From positions 1,674,001-1,738,000 of the forward strand of contig OY723277.1 of assembly GCA_963210315.1 (NCBI GenBank): DNA of 64,000 nucleotides. The letters run 5' to 3'. This DNA comes from Rhynchopus euleeides. Its lineage: Eukaryota > Euglenozoa > Diplonemea > Diplonemida > Diplonemidae. Below are positions 9,795 through 20,804 of this stretch, piece by piece; positions within the stretch are counted from its first letter, which is position 1; every line of letters starts with the position of its first letter. The position numbers were made by a program, and so were the translations under genes. The notes under the pieces were generated by a model that had not been told where the DNA came from, searched no databases, and was given only the letters and a program-made list of their open reading frames with translations.

Positions 9795-9897
9795 TACATG
9801 TATTATACATGTATAATAGTTGACATGCAAGTATTATACATGTATAATACATGTATATACTTGTAGTTATACATGTAAAATTTACAAGATCCCACCG
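9795..9897. repeat. ATACATGTAT satellite fragment
   Basis: Repeats of the palindrome ATACATGTAT with a TAGTTGACATGCAAGTA spacer, ending in GTAAAATTTACAAGATCCCA. The same terminal block occurs inverted at about 22255-22380 and direct at 23240-23278, marking the ends of one satellite family. Confidence 0.8.
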
Positions 9898-10480
9898 TGC
9901 TCTTCTCGCTTGCCCAGATCCTTCTCCTCTCCTTCTCCCTTCTCTCCGTGAACCCCGGAATGAGATTGGCGAGCTTTTCTCTCTCTCTCTCTCTCCCTCC
10001 CTCCCTCCCCCTGCGTCTTGCTCAGTCGAAACCCACCTGAGTGCTCCTAACTCCTCATGAACGTAACGCATCTGAGACGCCCCGTCGTCAGCGCCTGCCT
10101 TGCCTGCCTCCATGTCTTAGCCGCCTTCAGCGCATAGTGCATCGTCAGGCATGTGGGGTACCGAGGCTGTGACTTGGGTGCACTGCGCGTATTCTTTCGT
10201 CTTGTCTCCTCCGGTCTCCTTTCGCTATCACCCACGCATCACCTCCCCCTATCTCCGGTTTGAAAGGCGTATCTTTGAATCTGTCAGCCGGCAGGGGGGG
10301 GGGGGGGTTTCCCTCTTCCCCCACTCGAAAGTCTCACCCCCGTCTCGCGCTCGGAGCGTGTCGGGTGGTTGAGAGTACCACATCCGTCTCCCCCCTTCTC
10401 CTTACCCCTTTCAGATGGGTGACGCCTCTGGCCTTACCCGTTTTTAAACTCCCACCCACACACACACCCACACACACCCC
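9898..10480. other. Microsatellite-rich spacer
   Basis: Contains a CT run (about 9975-10010) and a G-run at about 10294. No gene recognised. Confidence 0.4.
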
Positions 10481-10489
10481 CTTCCCCCG

Positions 10490-10870
10490 CGCTCGCTGTG
10501 TGATCCGTGCAAAAAGGACGCACAATGCTAGAGGGTGTTGGGAGGCTTGTCTTCGTTTGCCTTCGTTTCGACAATCATTACCCCACCCCACCCCGCCCCC
10601 CTCCCGCGCTCGCATTGATCCGCCCTGTGCAGCATATGCGGTGTGGTGACTACAAAAAGGACCAACACTGCGAGAGGGGTGTTGGGAGACTTCCCTTTAC
10701 TTTCACTCTCGACAAATCAGCCACAACCTCCCGCGCTCGCTGTGTATTCTGTGTCAAGGGGCATATATTGCTTGAGGGTGTTGGGGGGAGGGGGGGGGGG
10801 GGGCGGGGGCTGCTTTATTTTAACTCTCGACAGGCATTCGCCCCGCTCGCTGTGCACAGGGCTTTCCCTA
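10490..10870 (+). repeat. Degenerate ~130-bp tandem repeat
   Basis: Three decaying units share 'AGGGTGTTGGGAG', a C/T-rich block, 'CTCTCGACA' and 'CCGCGCTCGCTGTG'. A related unit lies upstream of the secreted-protein gene (about 23330-23410). No coding frame is conserved. Confidence 0.55.
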
Positions 10871-12544
10871 AATCTGGGGGTCTGGGGGGCAAATTTCCAG
10901 AAACGGGTGCAAAAAAAGGGGGGAAAGGGGGGTTAGGCTGGGGCCCAGTCTGGGGGCTGCCATTGCATTTGTTGGAAGTCGATCCGTACGGATCGTAGTG
11001 GGGTCATTTTGTGGGTGTAGGCGCCCAGTTTCACCTGTGAAATCTGGATCTGGTCAGTCCTTCAAGTCCGACTCGTGATGGGAGGAGGTGACTGAGAGGC
11101 AGCACCACCCCACCCAGCGGGACCCCCCCATCGGTTTTGTCAAGACCCCGTTGTTTTGAACGTTTGGAATCTGTGCGGATCGTGGTGGGGTCATTTTGGC
11201 CATGAGGTGCCCGTGAAGACCCCTGTCTGGTTGTCACCGTGAAGGTTCAGCTCACCCCCCTCTAATTCCTCACCCGGACAAGACAGGTCCTGAACATGTA
11301 TGACCGTGTGAGACCTTCTGTGGCCGTATGTCACCTTGTGACCCGTTGTGGTGATGTGTAAGAAAGCCTCATTGGCGGCAGACAACTGCCGGTCCACTGA
11401 TCCTGGCTCACACCTGATGAGGCACACCAGGGGTGGTCGTCGTGTGTTTGCGCCGAATACACAACGAGCACCACGGGAGACCACACGTGGCGTCTTGCAC
11501 CTGACGAGATTGCTCTGATTTTGCTTCAGGATTGCAGCATCCGGCGACACGTGATCAAGCTATTGACACGATGTGCCAGAAAATGCTGAATAATCCCTGG
11601 TACTCACCTGAACCCAGAGAGCCTGGAAGATCGAAAACCGCATGGTCACCCATGGGAACCTTTTTTGCGCGCCCAGGACGGCAATACCCCAAAAAAAGGT
11701 GTTCTTTTGCAATATTTGCGCACACCCATTCCGAAGATTTTTTTGACAGCCACTTTAGTCAAGTAGGGTGTCCATTCCTGCCTTGACAACTCGCCTGCAA
11801 AAAAAGGGGGGAAACAGGGAAATAATAGCCTGCAAAAAAAGGGGGGGGAGACAGATTTTGAAAATCTCGGGAGACGGGTGCCGATTTAGGGAAAGCCCAC
11901 TCCCAGGTGTGGCTCTATTTTGGGGGTATTTTGGCCAATTTTCGAAATCCTATTTTGGTTTTTTTGCACTTTTTTTGGGTACTTTTTTGCACGATTTCTG
12001 TGCCTCAGACACAGATTTTGGTGTGATTTTTGCGCTATTTTGATTCACTCGGCCTGACCGATGCATACGATTCGAAAAAATGGCGAAAAAATCACTATCA
12101 ACAACGGTGAACGAATGGAGGTAGATGGGGAAGTGGAAGGACACAGCACGCCCTCTCACTGATCGCCATCTGTACACTACCTCTCTGTTCAAGGCGGTCA
12201 GTGTCACTTGATGGCGCTGCACACAAATCACTGCTACATCCCAGGGCGCCTTCCCTTGTGAGAATAGCGGAACTTCTGCGGTTGCAGTTTGGTGGTTGAG
12301 GCCGGTGGTGATATCACTTTGGTGACTGTGCTTCCTTCCCCCTGAGCTCGATCAGATCCAGGTCGACCTGGTGCTGTGTGGCTCCTGGTGTGTTATCTCT
12401 TTGCTTCCTCGCACACATACACGTGGTTCCGCGAATCGCCACGGATGCCCACCAAGTCGAACCCGAAACATGATCACGGGTCCACGACAACCCTTTCGAG
12501 ATGTCATGGCCGCAAGCCCGCAAACCCGATCGCATTCGCAAGGT
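10871..12544. other. Non-coding stretch with a short dispersed motif
   Basis: At 11156-11202 and, shorter, at about 10985-11010 there is a motif containing GCGGATCGTGGTGGGGTCAT. It recurs inverted at 57662-57690 and, diverged, at 4915-4945. Otherwise I see only C/G runs and chance ORFs. Confidence 0.4.
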
Positions 12545-12890
12545 GGTTCGTCTCTTAGAGATCAGTGCTCGGGCCCAGCCTCCCGCGAGGGTGCTGGAAC
12601 CGACATGCCGCAGCCCCGTACGCGCAAGGACTTGGCTCCAAGACCAGGCACATGCCACAGGGGGGTGTGGGGGGCGGAGCCCCCCAGCCGCCGGAGGCCA
12701 CGGTAGCGAACGTCTGTTGGCCTGGCTCCATAGTCGCATACGCTCAAGTACAACACAACTGACAGATAGCACATGTCGCATGGGGGGACGATAAATTGTC
12801 GCGCAAAGACACGCCACAGGGGGGTCTGGGGGGCGGAGCCCCCCAGCCGCCGGAGGCCACGGTAGTGAACATCTGTTGGTTTGAGCTCGA
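12545..12890 (-). repeat. GC-rich hairpin repeat, pair 2
   Basis: Inverted copy of the paired hairpin repeat at 8140-8470. It includes the CTCGGGCCCAGCCTCCCGCG flank also present at about 8430-8455. Both hairpin blocks (about 12668-12690 and 12830-12850) are intact. Confidence 0.8.
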
Positions 12891-12934
12891 GAGCAAGCCT
12901 CACACCACCGCCCTCCGACCCCCCTCTCCACCCC

Positions 12935-13250
12935 CCAGGTGCAACATTTTTTTGCACCCGGAAAATGTGTTCTTTTGACTGTTTGAGCACATCCAAGACC
13001 GGGAACATAAAAGAATTCTGCCAATGCCAAGTAGGGTCACAATAAAACCCAAAGGAAAATGGTGCAAAAAAGTAGTGACCACCACCCCCATCCCCACCTC
13101 CGGGTGCAAAATTTTTTTTGGCCACGGAAAATGTGTTCTTTTGAATGTTTGAGCACATCCAAGACCGGGAACATAAAAATTTTCTGCCAATACCAAGTAG
13201 GGTCACAATAAAATCCAAAGGAAAAAAGTGCAAAAAAATAGTGCAAAAAA
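12935..13250 (+). repeat. Two-copy ~160-bp tandem duplication
   Basis: Units at about 12935-13075 and 13095-13245 share GGAAAATGTGTTCTTTTGA, a GAGCACATCCAAGACCGGGA block and AAGTAGGGTCACAATAAAA. Divergence is modest. Non-coding. Confidence 0.85.
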
Positions 13251-16200
13251 ATATTTTTTCCCCAAATTCCTATTTTCATTCCGTGAAATAGATACACGCC
13301 TGCCCACTCCGTGTCGTTCTTTTTTTTTCGTTGAGTTTATTTCAGGTTTCTGTCCTGACATCTGTTGTGCCTTCCGTAACGGGGTGGAGAGGGTGGCGAG
13401 GGGATCCAAGAACAGGCCTTGAGAAAAAAAGCCCTGCACCCCACGATGCCCTTCTTTTGTATTTATTTTGTGAATCCCCTGCAAATTTGTCAGGCCATTA
13501 ATGAGCAACAATGGGGGCGGGGGGGATGCTATTTTTGCCGACATACGTGCTCATCTCTTGTGTCTGTCAGCAAAAAAATGCTTCCGTGGGTGGTGCGTTC
13601 TATTTTTCTGCGTGATTTTTGTAAGATCAGTGAGGTCGGCTACCCCTGGGGCGTCCTTCCGTTTTTTATCCTTTGAGTGATCCCGGGACAACCGGCTGAC
13701 ACCGGAAGAACACGATATGACCTCAAAGACTGCTGCTCTTTCAGCCGTGCTGCCCTTCAACGAGTCCCCCTCCGAGGCACCAGATGGTTTGTCACCAAAC
13801 CGACGAACCGCATCATGGATTGCCACAGGCTGCCGAACCCCCTTCCCCTTTCGCGCCTTTTTTTGCTTTCTCAATTTCACAACCACCCATCTTTTTCGTG
13901 TTTGTTTAAGTTTTTCTCCTCCGGCACAACCACATGTGATTCGTGCGCATATTATTTTTTGCAGGGCCTAGAAGGCCCGACAGATGTGTGGGCCCCCCCC
14001 TGTGGAAACTCAGGGGCAGCCATTCTATATTTTCGATCCCCGGTGTCGCTGTGTGTGCAATCGCATCAAGACCAGGAGGTCAGAGCGGGTGTGGTCGGTG
14101 CGCCCCAACAGTACAAGACAAGACACAGACCCCTGCCATGTGTATTGGGGATGCGGGTTGCGTGTGATATTTCCACTGCAGCAAACCCTATAAGCGTGCG
14201 TGTGGGTCAGGGCGGGGCACGCTCGCCACACACACTGATATCATCGTATCATATTGAATAAAGACCCCGCCTTGAGGTTGGGTGACACTAGGGTGTGCCT
14301 AGGGTGTGCCTGGAGGAGGGGGGCAGGTCAGCACAGGTTGCGTCGAAGATGCATGCAAATAGGAGGTGTGCTGCTGACCCGCAATGTTCCATCTGGCGTG
14401 GCTTGGGATTTTGGGTGAAGTCACAGCCGCTGGGTGGGGGGTGGGAGGGAGGGAGTGAGGGGGGTGGTACGGTATCATGGAATGGACTTGGAGAGGTGAT
14501 ATTTATTTTTGGGCCCTACGCCCCGCCGAACAGCTTTTGTGTGGGATGGGGCTTTCCCCCACCCACCCCCCCCCCCCCTTTCTCTGGTCTGTCAAATCAT
14601 AGCACCCTGCGCTTTCAGGGTTTGGGAGTGAGTGGCGCACAAACACACCCTACCCGCCCCTCCTCCTTCCTTCTCCATGCACGACGCAGTAGTCAGCGCC
14701 CCGACTAGGGTCGGAATGCATCCCGACTGCTGACTACTGCGTTTAACGAGTGGGGAGGTGGACACAGGCCAACAATAGTCATTGCCTACCCACGCCACAC
14801 CACCGCCCTCACCCCCCAGAGTACTATCATCGAAGCAGAGACAGTCTTCCCAAGCATCTAGTTTCAATTCAAACAAAAAAAGATAAGGCGTTGTTTGTGC
14901 GCCAAACCCGGGTGAACAAACCTCACGGGGGCCTTCGCTCAGAAATGCAGAGAAGTGAGGAATGGTGAGCCGCCTCACAACACTGGCTGCAAAGTGACAC
15001 AGTTTGACACACAGTGGCACAGAGCGAAGGCCTCCCACGTGTTTTGCCTGATGAAGGTTGGTGTGAGTGTGCGCACAGTCATAGCAACAAGGCAAGGTAG
15101 ATTGTGTTTGTCACCCAAAGCGCTGCCAACTATCTTTTTCACTGTGACAAGCTTTCTTCTTGTTGTGTGTGAAAAAAACGAAAAACAGCGACCCCTCTCA
15201 CCAGGGGGGGCGCTCTGAATACGGCCAAAATCGTTCAAATTGTTCAACAACACCGAGGGAGTGTGGGTCATTCGCTATCGGCAACTTTTTGCCAAAAGTC
15301 CAGCGTTTTTTTGAAAATGCACCAAAAGCGCGCCGATTCTTCGGCATCCCCCCGGGACTTCTGCGGCCTTAGCGAAGACAGCTACCCACCCACCCACCCA
15401 ACCACCCCTCCCCGGTAAGGTTAAGCAGTGGTGGCAGTGGCTACCCCCTCCTTAGCCCCCCGTCCCCCTCCAGGGTCAAACTCTTTTGGGTGTTGTCGCG
15501 ATGGGCGAAATATCCGCTGGTTCTTTTTCCCTCTCTCTCTCTCTCCCATTTCTGAGTTTTGCAGACAGCAGGCAGCGCAGTTTCTCAATGATTTTTTTTG
15601 GAAGAATCCAGCTCGCTTTTCCGCACTGAAAAGACGAGGGGGCTAACACTTCGGGATGACGCAGTGCACAACGAGGGGGGGAGGGATACGAAGTTAGGAA
15701 AAGACCCCGAGGCAGCGTCTGGTATCCTGGCACACACTTCACTGGCAGGACTGTCCTACGTCAGTTTTTTAACAAGATAACATAGGGGAGGGGCAAAGGC
15801 AGCGCTTTGGTTCCAGCACCGCTGACATGCCGCTAGTGTATGCCAGCTTCCTCCAGCGGCAACCAGCATCACACCTTCGATTGTTGAAGGAGCTATGTCG
15901 TACAGTGCCGGTGCTGCAGTGCAGTCTGACCCTGAGAGAGAATGCCATCCGGACATTGGGTGGCTTGAGCAGCTCATGACTGGAGAGAGATGTGCAGCTA
16001 GACAAGGGCTGCGGAAAGCCATCTCTCTGTGGTTTACATCTCTTCCACTTCTGACCACCACCCCCTCCCTCTCCCGTGATGCATACCAGCTCTGTGTCGT
16101 AGTCCTGCAAACTAGCCGCTGCGGCTGTTGTGTGGACTTGACTTCGTCAGCTGCTACGTTTCCTCCTGGCCTTGTTGCGGTCTTTATTCCCCAACCCAAC

Positions 16201-16500
16201 CCCCCTCCTCCCAGACGCACTGAAGGTGCTTCAACAGCATGCCTATCAAGGGAGATAGGGGGCGAGAAGAGCACGCATTGGGGGAGTATCGCACTGGATC
16301 TCAGACACAACCTGCAAAACGAGTGAAGGGAGACCATCCTTGTGCTTCCTTCGACTTCTATTTCAATACCCCCCCCCCCTAGGGGGTCCGACTCCCTGTT
16401 TGTTCTAACGGAACCCTGTGTCCGAAAAAATATTTTTCGGCTTATTTGCACGGCTTCTCTAAGCTCTGACTAGGAACTCGGCCCCTGAGCCAGATTTCAC
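13251..16500. other. Long stretch without a supportable gene
   Basis: Contains scattered ORFs on both strands without domains, C- and G-runs, and a ~50-bp block at about 14990-15045 (GTGACACAG..TGACACACAGTGGCACAGAGCG) shared in direct orientation with about 38010-38062. Nothing else recognised. Confidence 0.4.
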
Positions 16501-16536
16501 CCCCACCCCCACTTAGACTAAGCCCTTAACTTTCGA

Positions 16537-16591
16537 CCCCCTAAAAATTAAGGGCTTAATTTAAGGGCTTAATTTCTTACTAAGGGCTTAC
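16537..16591 (+). repeat. Left inverted terminus of the YR retroelement
   Basis: Inverted match to 20679-20732. Made of TAAGGGCTTA words. Further copies of the same word follow to about 16632. Confidence 0.8.
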
Positions 16592-16750
16592 TCAGGGAAT
16601 ACTAAGCCCTTAGTAAGGGCTTAGTATTTTACTCGAATTCTCACAGGAGCGACGGCTTCACAGGAGTGGGCCCGGGTGTTCCGGGAGCATCGCGGCCCGG
16701 CGGCGAACGTGCCCGCCTCGCGGAAGGGGCGATGACCGCAGCCGCCCGGG

Positions 16751-19700
16751 TTGCGCACACCGACTCGCGGGAAGGGCGGCCCAGCGGGCGCTCCCGCCCG
16801 CTCAAGCGGAGGCCCAGCACCTCCCGCGACCGCCCGGGCGGAAACAGGCCATGGAGGAAGGAGCCTCTTTTTCGCGGGGCCGGACAGCCCCAGCACAGAC
16901 GCTGAGGGGGGCCCCCGGCGCCACTCCGTCCAGGGGGAGCCGGGCCCCTGGACCGGCGGCGCAACCGGGCGTAGGGTCGAGAACAATCCCCTGCCCGAGG
17001 TATGGTACGGACGTAGGGTCGACGACAGTCCCCTGTCCCCGAGCACAACCGGACGAAGGGTCGATTGCAATCCCCTGTCCAAGGTATGGGACGCATCCGG
17101 GCGTAGGGTGGAGACCGATCCCCTGCCCGAGGTATGGCAGAGACGTGGGGTTGACAGAAGTCCCCTCTCACAAAGCGCAGCCGGACGTAGGGTCGACTGC
17201 GGTCCCCTGTCCGAGGCAGAGCGAGGACGAAGGGTCGATGGTCATCCCCTGTCCCGCAACGAGAAACAGCCCGCCGACGATCTCCTCCCCGGGCACACAG
17301 GTGAAGGAGGTAGGGTCGACAACAGTCCCCTCTCCACAGAGGATTCCCCAGAGGGAGGCATCGCAGGGCGCCTCAGAAGCCCTCTGTTCCAGCGTGCCAC
17401 GCAGGCCGAGGGGCGCCGGGGCAGGGCCCCGACTCCACTCCCACCCCCAGACATCAGGGATGTGACGCCCCCACGGGGTCCTCAAGATGCGAACCGGGAC
17501 CCACGGGAGCCTGTGAGGTGGACGCGGGCCAAGCGCGCCAGGCTGGAGGACAAGCTGTTCTCGTTCCGCGACGGACGCAGCCTAGCGGGAGCTCTGCGAA
17601 ATGCGACGGGGTGGGAGGACATTCCGCGGCTAGCACTGGCCGCACACACAGCAGGGGAGAAAGACCGGCTGTGGGCCTCATTCGAGGAGTTTCGGGGCGG
17701 ACTGAGTGCGGGCACGCCGAGCGACGAGGCGGTGCTGCGCTACGTCTGGACGCGCCTGGGCAGCATATCATGCAGGACTGCGAAGACATACCTCGAGCGG
17801 CTGGCGGCGATCGCGATAGAGCGGGGCGAACGTGGGACCCGCACGCGCCGCCTCCAAAACGCCAAGAAGGCGCTCCGGCGCCTCAGCACCCTCATCCGGC
17901 CCAGACAGGCCCCCCCTGTGGCGACGGCGCAAGTGCACGAGGCGCTGGGGGCACTCCAGGGGCGGGCGCGGGTGCTACTCGCGCTGTGCTGGGTGACGAG
18001 ATGTCGGGTGCCGGACCTGCGGTTTGTGACGCGGGCGGACTGGCGGGAGATCGATGGGGCAGGGGGGGATTCGCGTGCGACGTCGGCGGCGGTGTACGCG
18101 AAGGAGAAGCAAGCCCTCGAGTGGAGGCCAGAGATCTTCCTCCCCGCGGGCCCCATCACGGCGATCGTGGTGGAGTATATGCGCACAGTGGCCCCCTCCA
18201 GCACGGAACTGATCTTCGGGGGGAACTCCACAAAATATGCGGGGTTGAAGAAGGCGATCCTCGCGGCCCTGCCGGAAGGCTCCTGGCTCCACTCCTCGAG
18301 GAGAGGCGCGATCCAAGAGGTGCAGAAGGACGGAGGACCTCGACCGCTGCTGAAGCGTCTCCTCCGACACGGCAAGGACGCGGAGGACACGACGGCGAGA
18401 TACCTCACCACCACGAACGACCACCAAAGGAAGACGGAAGCGGAGCTCCTCCGCGCGCTACAAATGAGCGACGCCGGCGAGGGGCCCTGCTGGGATTTTC
18501 TGATGAGCGGGGTGGGCTACGCGGATGAGCCGGGTGTGATCGGTCTGGAGGATCCCGAGTACGACTTGGACGAGTTTGAAATACTGGGCAGGCGACCGCC
18601 ATCCCGCTCCTCGGAGAGGCTCGATGATTTTCAGTCCGGGTGCCTGGAGTACGACAAGCTGCGCACCTACGCGGATGAGCTGGGGGTGTCACCGGATTTC
18701 CTGGACTGGTGTACGGAGGGGGGGTTGATTGCGAGGCACCAGACATCGGCAGTCCCTCTCCCTGGGCCCACATCAGACCTGAAGCCGAGCTTTGTGGTGC
18801 AGTGTATTTCGGCGAGGGTCCTCCGCCTGCTCGGACGCGGAGATCCCAAGCGGAGCGTGGTGCGCATGTTTGACATTGCGAAGGCGGACCCCTGTGTGCG
18901 CCGCCTCATCCTTGACAACCGCCGCCTCCCGAAACCCCCGAAGTTTCGGCTCCCCACGGTGCATGAGATTGCGAGGGCCCTCCGCGACACAGACGCTTGC
19001 ATGGCGCAGGTCATCGACATCCGGGGATTTTTTCACCAGTTCCCTTTGTCCGAGGGGGTATCCTCCTTTTTCTCCGCGCGGGTCGCCCAGCGATGGTATG
19101 CGTGGACACGCCTCCCGATGGGCTACTCCTACGCGCCCTGGATAGCGCAGTCCACGGCGCAGCTGTTCCTCGGGGGTCTTGTGGAGGTGACGGCGGCGGC
19201 GGTATATCTGGACGACATCCTGGTGTGGGGCACCTCGGCGGTGGAGGTCGCGGCAAGGGCGGCATACGTCCGGGACCGGATTGTGCTGGCGGGCGGAGAG
19301 ATCAACGCCCGGAAGAGATCGGAGGGGCCCCTGCCGCGCGTCACCTACCTGGGAGTCGAATTCGATGTCGCCACGGGACGCTCCCGCTCCGGCTGCAGTT
19401 GGGGAGAAAAGGCCGTCGTTGCGGCGGTGTCCATCCTACGGGACGCTTCCCCTTCGGTGCGGTCCTGCTGGAAGCTGTTCGGCATAGCCTTCCGGGTGGC
19501 GCACGTCAGGCAGACCCGCCTGTGCGTACTCCGTGAGACCCTGTCAACGCTGCAGGGGGCCGCGCAGCGCCTGCACGAGGGGTCTCTGACGTGGGAGGAC
19601 CCGTTCGTGCTGTCCCCCGCGACGCGGGACGAGCTCGCGGCGTGCGTCGACGCAATGCGGGTGAACGACTGGCTCAGCCTACGGCGCGAGCACCCGAGGC

Positions 19701-20221
19701 TGGCCGACATGGCGGTGTGGAGCGACGCGTCAACAACAGGCTGGGGAGCTGTGGTGTCCGTGCCTGGGGGTGCGGACTCGCAGGTGGCCCACGGGGTGTG
19801 GGCGCGCGAGGGGCAGTCCGGCGACATGTTTGTGCTGGAGCTCCTGGCGGCGGAGAAGGCGATCCGGCTGGCTCTGGACCTCGGCAGCCGCACCCCGCTG
19901 CTGGCGGTGGACAACCAGGCCGTCGAGTGTGTGCTGCGCAAGGGGCACAGCCGCGTGCGCTTTGCGAACGTTATCTTGCAGCGCATCTTTGGGATGCTTG
20001 GGGGACGCGACGCCGTGCTGGGGGTTCATTGGATCCCGACGGCGGACATGCCCGCGGACAGCTGGTCGCGGGCGGGGTGTGTGGGTGCCACGCGGTGCGG
20101 GCGTGAAAGCGCTCACGTCGTGGAGCGGGAGAGCGGCTTCGCCGCCTCGAGCGCCGGAGCGAAGGGTCTGTCCCGGCTCTTCAGCTCTCCGGTCCCCGCA
20201 CGCAGAATTCAACAACAGTGA
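16751..20221 (+). CDS. Tyrosine recombinase - reverse transcriptase - RNase H polyprotein
   Basis: An intact ORF of 1156 aa. Residues about 75-210 contain degenerate ~20-aa repeats around Gly-Arg-Arg-Val-Asp..Pro-Leu. A phage-integrase-type recombinase follows, with the full catalytic set visible: Arg416, His514-x-x-Arg517, His540 and Tyr551. The reverse transcriptase has motif A (Asp in the Val-Ile-Asp-Ile-Arg-Gly-Phe-Phe block), the Leu-Pro-Met-Gly-Tyr motif B and Tyr-Leu-Asp-Asp at 819-822. RNase H follows, with Asp near 991 and the conserved Glu, Asp and Asp further on. The recombinase would integrate a circular DNA intermediate, as known for YR elements. All key residues are present, so it may be active. 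The true start may be a downstream Met. Confidence 0.9.
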   Translation: MRTPTRGKGGPAGAPARSSGGPAPPATARAETGHGGRSLFFAGPDSPSTDAEGGPRRHSVQGEPGPWTGGATGRRVENNPLPEVWYGRRVDDSPLSPSTTGRRVDCNPLSKVWDASGRRVETDPLPEVWQRRGVDRSPLSQSAAGRRVDCGPLSEAERGRRVDGHPLSRNEKQPADDLLPGHTGEGGRVDNSPLSTEDSPEGGIAGRLRSPLFQRATQAEGRRGRAPTPLPPPDIRDVTPPRGPQDANRDPREPVRWTRAKRARLEDKLFSFRDGRSLAGALRNATGWEDIPRLALAAHTAGEKDRLWASFEEFRGGLSAGTPSDEAVLRYVWTRLGSISCRTAKTYLERLAAIAIERGERGTRTRRLQNAKKALRRLSTLIRPRQAPPVATAQVHEALGALQGRARVLLALCWVTRCRVPDLRFVTRADWREIDGAGGDSRATSAAVYAKEKQALEWRPEIFLPAGPITAIVVEYMRTVAPSSTELIFGGNSTKYAGLKKAILAALPEGSWLHSSRRGAIQEVQKDGGPRPLLKRLLRHGKDAEDTTARYLTTTNDHQRKTEAELLRALQMSDAGEGPCWDFLMSGVGYADEPGVIGLEDPEYDLDEFEILGRRPPSRSSERLDDFQSGCLEYDKLRTYADELGVSPDFLDWCTEGGLIARHQTSAVPLPGPTSDLKPSFVVQCISARVLRLLGRGDPKRSVVRMFDIAKADPCVRRLILDNRRLPKPPKFRLPTVHEIARALRDTDACMAQVIDIRGFFHQFPLSEGVSSFFSARVAQRWYAWTRLPMGYSYAPWIAQSTAQLFLGGLVEVTAAAVYLDDILVWGTSAVEVAARAAYVRDRIVLAGGEINARKRSEGPLPRVTYLGVEFDVATGRSRSGCSWGEKAVVAAVSILRDASPSVRSCWKLFGIAFRVAHVRQTRLCVLRETLSTLQGAAQRLHEGSLTWEDPFVLSPATRDELAACVDAMRVNDWLSLRREHPRLADMAVWSDASTTGWGAVVSVPGGADSQVAHGVWAREGQSGDMFVLELLAAEKAIRLALDLGSRTPLLAVDNQAVECVLRKGHSRVRFANVILQRIFGMLGGRDAVLGVHWIPTADMPADSWSRAGCVGATRCGRESAHVVERESGFAASSAGAKGLSRLFSSPVPARRIQQQ

Positions 20222-20601
20222 CAACAGACAGATTCCTATTCCATCCCCTCCCCCATCAGCTGGAACGGTTTTTCGAGCACCCCGGCTGAGCTCGGGCAGC
20301 TGCTCCTTTTTTTTGGTGGAAGCGATCAATGCAAAATCATCTGAAAGGAAGACTCGAGAGACTGCTGCTGTATTTTCTCTAGTATCTGGTGGCCCCCTCC
20401 TAGTTAACTTGTTAGAGCACTCGCAGAGTGCGACTTGGGGGGCCACCAGTACTACCTTTGTTTAGTGCACAGGCGCTCAATCATCAAGAAGATTCCACTC
20501 ACTGAGGTGAGGTTGGAAGGGACGGAGACGAGACACCACTACAACGCCCTTCATCAGGCTCTTTCGTGCTGTCCCGGCTCTTCAGCTCTCCGGTCCCCGC
20601 A
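20168..20601 (+). repeat. 33-bp direct repeat around the retroelement 3' region
   Basis: 20168-20200, in the last codons of the polyprotein, recurs exactly at 20569-20601 (GTCCCGGCTCTTCAGCTCTC core). Split direct repeats near the 3' end are a feature of some YR retroelements (PAT/Ngaro-type, family knowledge). Confidence 0.8.
20386..20449 (+). other. Two-tier hairpin in the retroelement 3' region
   Basis: CTGGTGGCCCCC (20386-20397) pairs perfectly with 20438-20449. Its loop holds a second perfect stem GCACTC/GAGTGC (20417-20422 and 20426-20431). It lies between the two 33-bp repeats and outside the ORF. It could be a structured RNA signal or a cruciform at a circle junction; which one is inference. 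Confidence 0.6.
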
Positions 20602-20678
20602 TGTTGTTTACCTTCGCTGGAGAGCATTCTTCTTCTGAGAAATGCTGAAGTGTTGTCTAAGGGATGACTAAGCCCTTA

Positions 20679-20732
20679 GTAAGCCCTTAGTAAGAAATTA
20701 AGCCCTTAAATTAAGCCCTTAATTTTTCGGGG
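20679..20732 (-). repeat. Right inverted terminus of the YR retroelement
   Basis: Inverted copy of 16537-16591, with TAAGCCCTTA words on either side. Confidence 0.8.
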
Positions 20733-20804
20733 ACTGAAAATTCAGGGCTTAAAATTTAAGTGATTTATCGCCCTACCCCTTAGTAGGAGCTTAGTGAAGC
20801 CGTG

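Larger units (their letters stand above)
16503..20800 (+). mobile_element. Tyrosine-recombinase retroelement (VIPER/DIRS-like)
   Basis: A single long ORF encodes tyrosine recombinase, reverse transcriptase and RNase H, flanked by inverted termini. Left 16537-16591 and right 20679-20732 are about 54-bp inverted copies rich in the word TAAGGGCTTA, within wider arrays of that word. Inverted termini are typical of DIRS elements, while recombinase upstream of RT is the order in trypanosomatid VIPER (family knowledge). A 33-bp direct repeat and a strong hairpin lie in the 3' region. No separate gag-like ORF is visible upstream, so Gag may be the N-terminal region or be lost. Confidence 0.85.

Noticed and set aside
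11410..11465. Hammerhead-type motif (CTGATGAGG...)
   Set aside because: The GAAA half of the core and closing stems are missing.
16851..17465. 204-aa ORF with Pro-Cys-Pro-Arg repeats
   Set aside because: Shadow frame of the peptide-repeat region of the YR polyprotein.
17518..18528. 336-aa ORF inside the YR gene
   Set aside because: Alternative frame of the recombinase coding region; lacks the catalytic motifs seen in the main frame.
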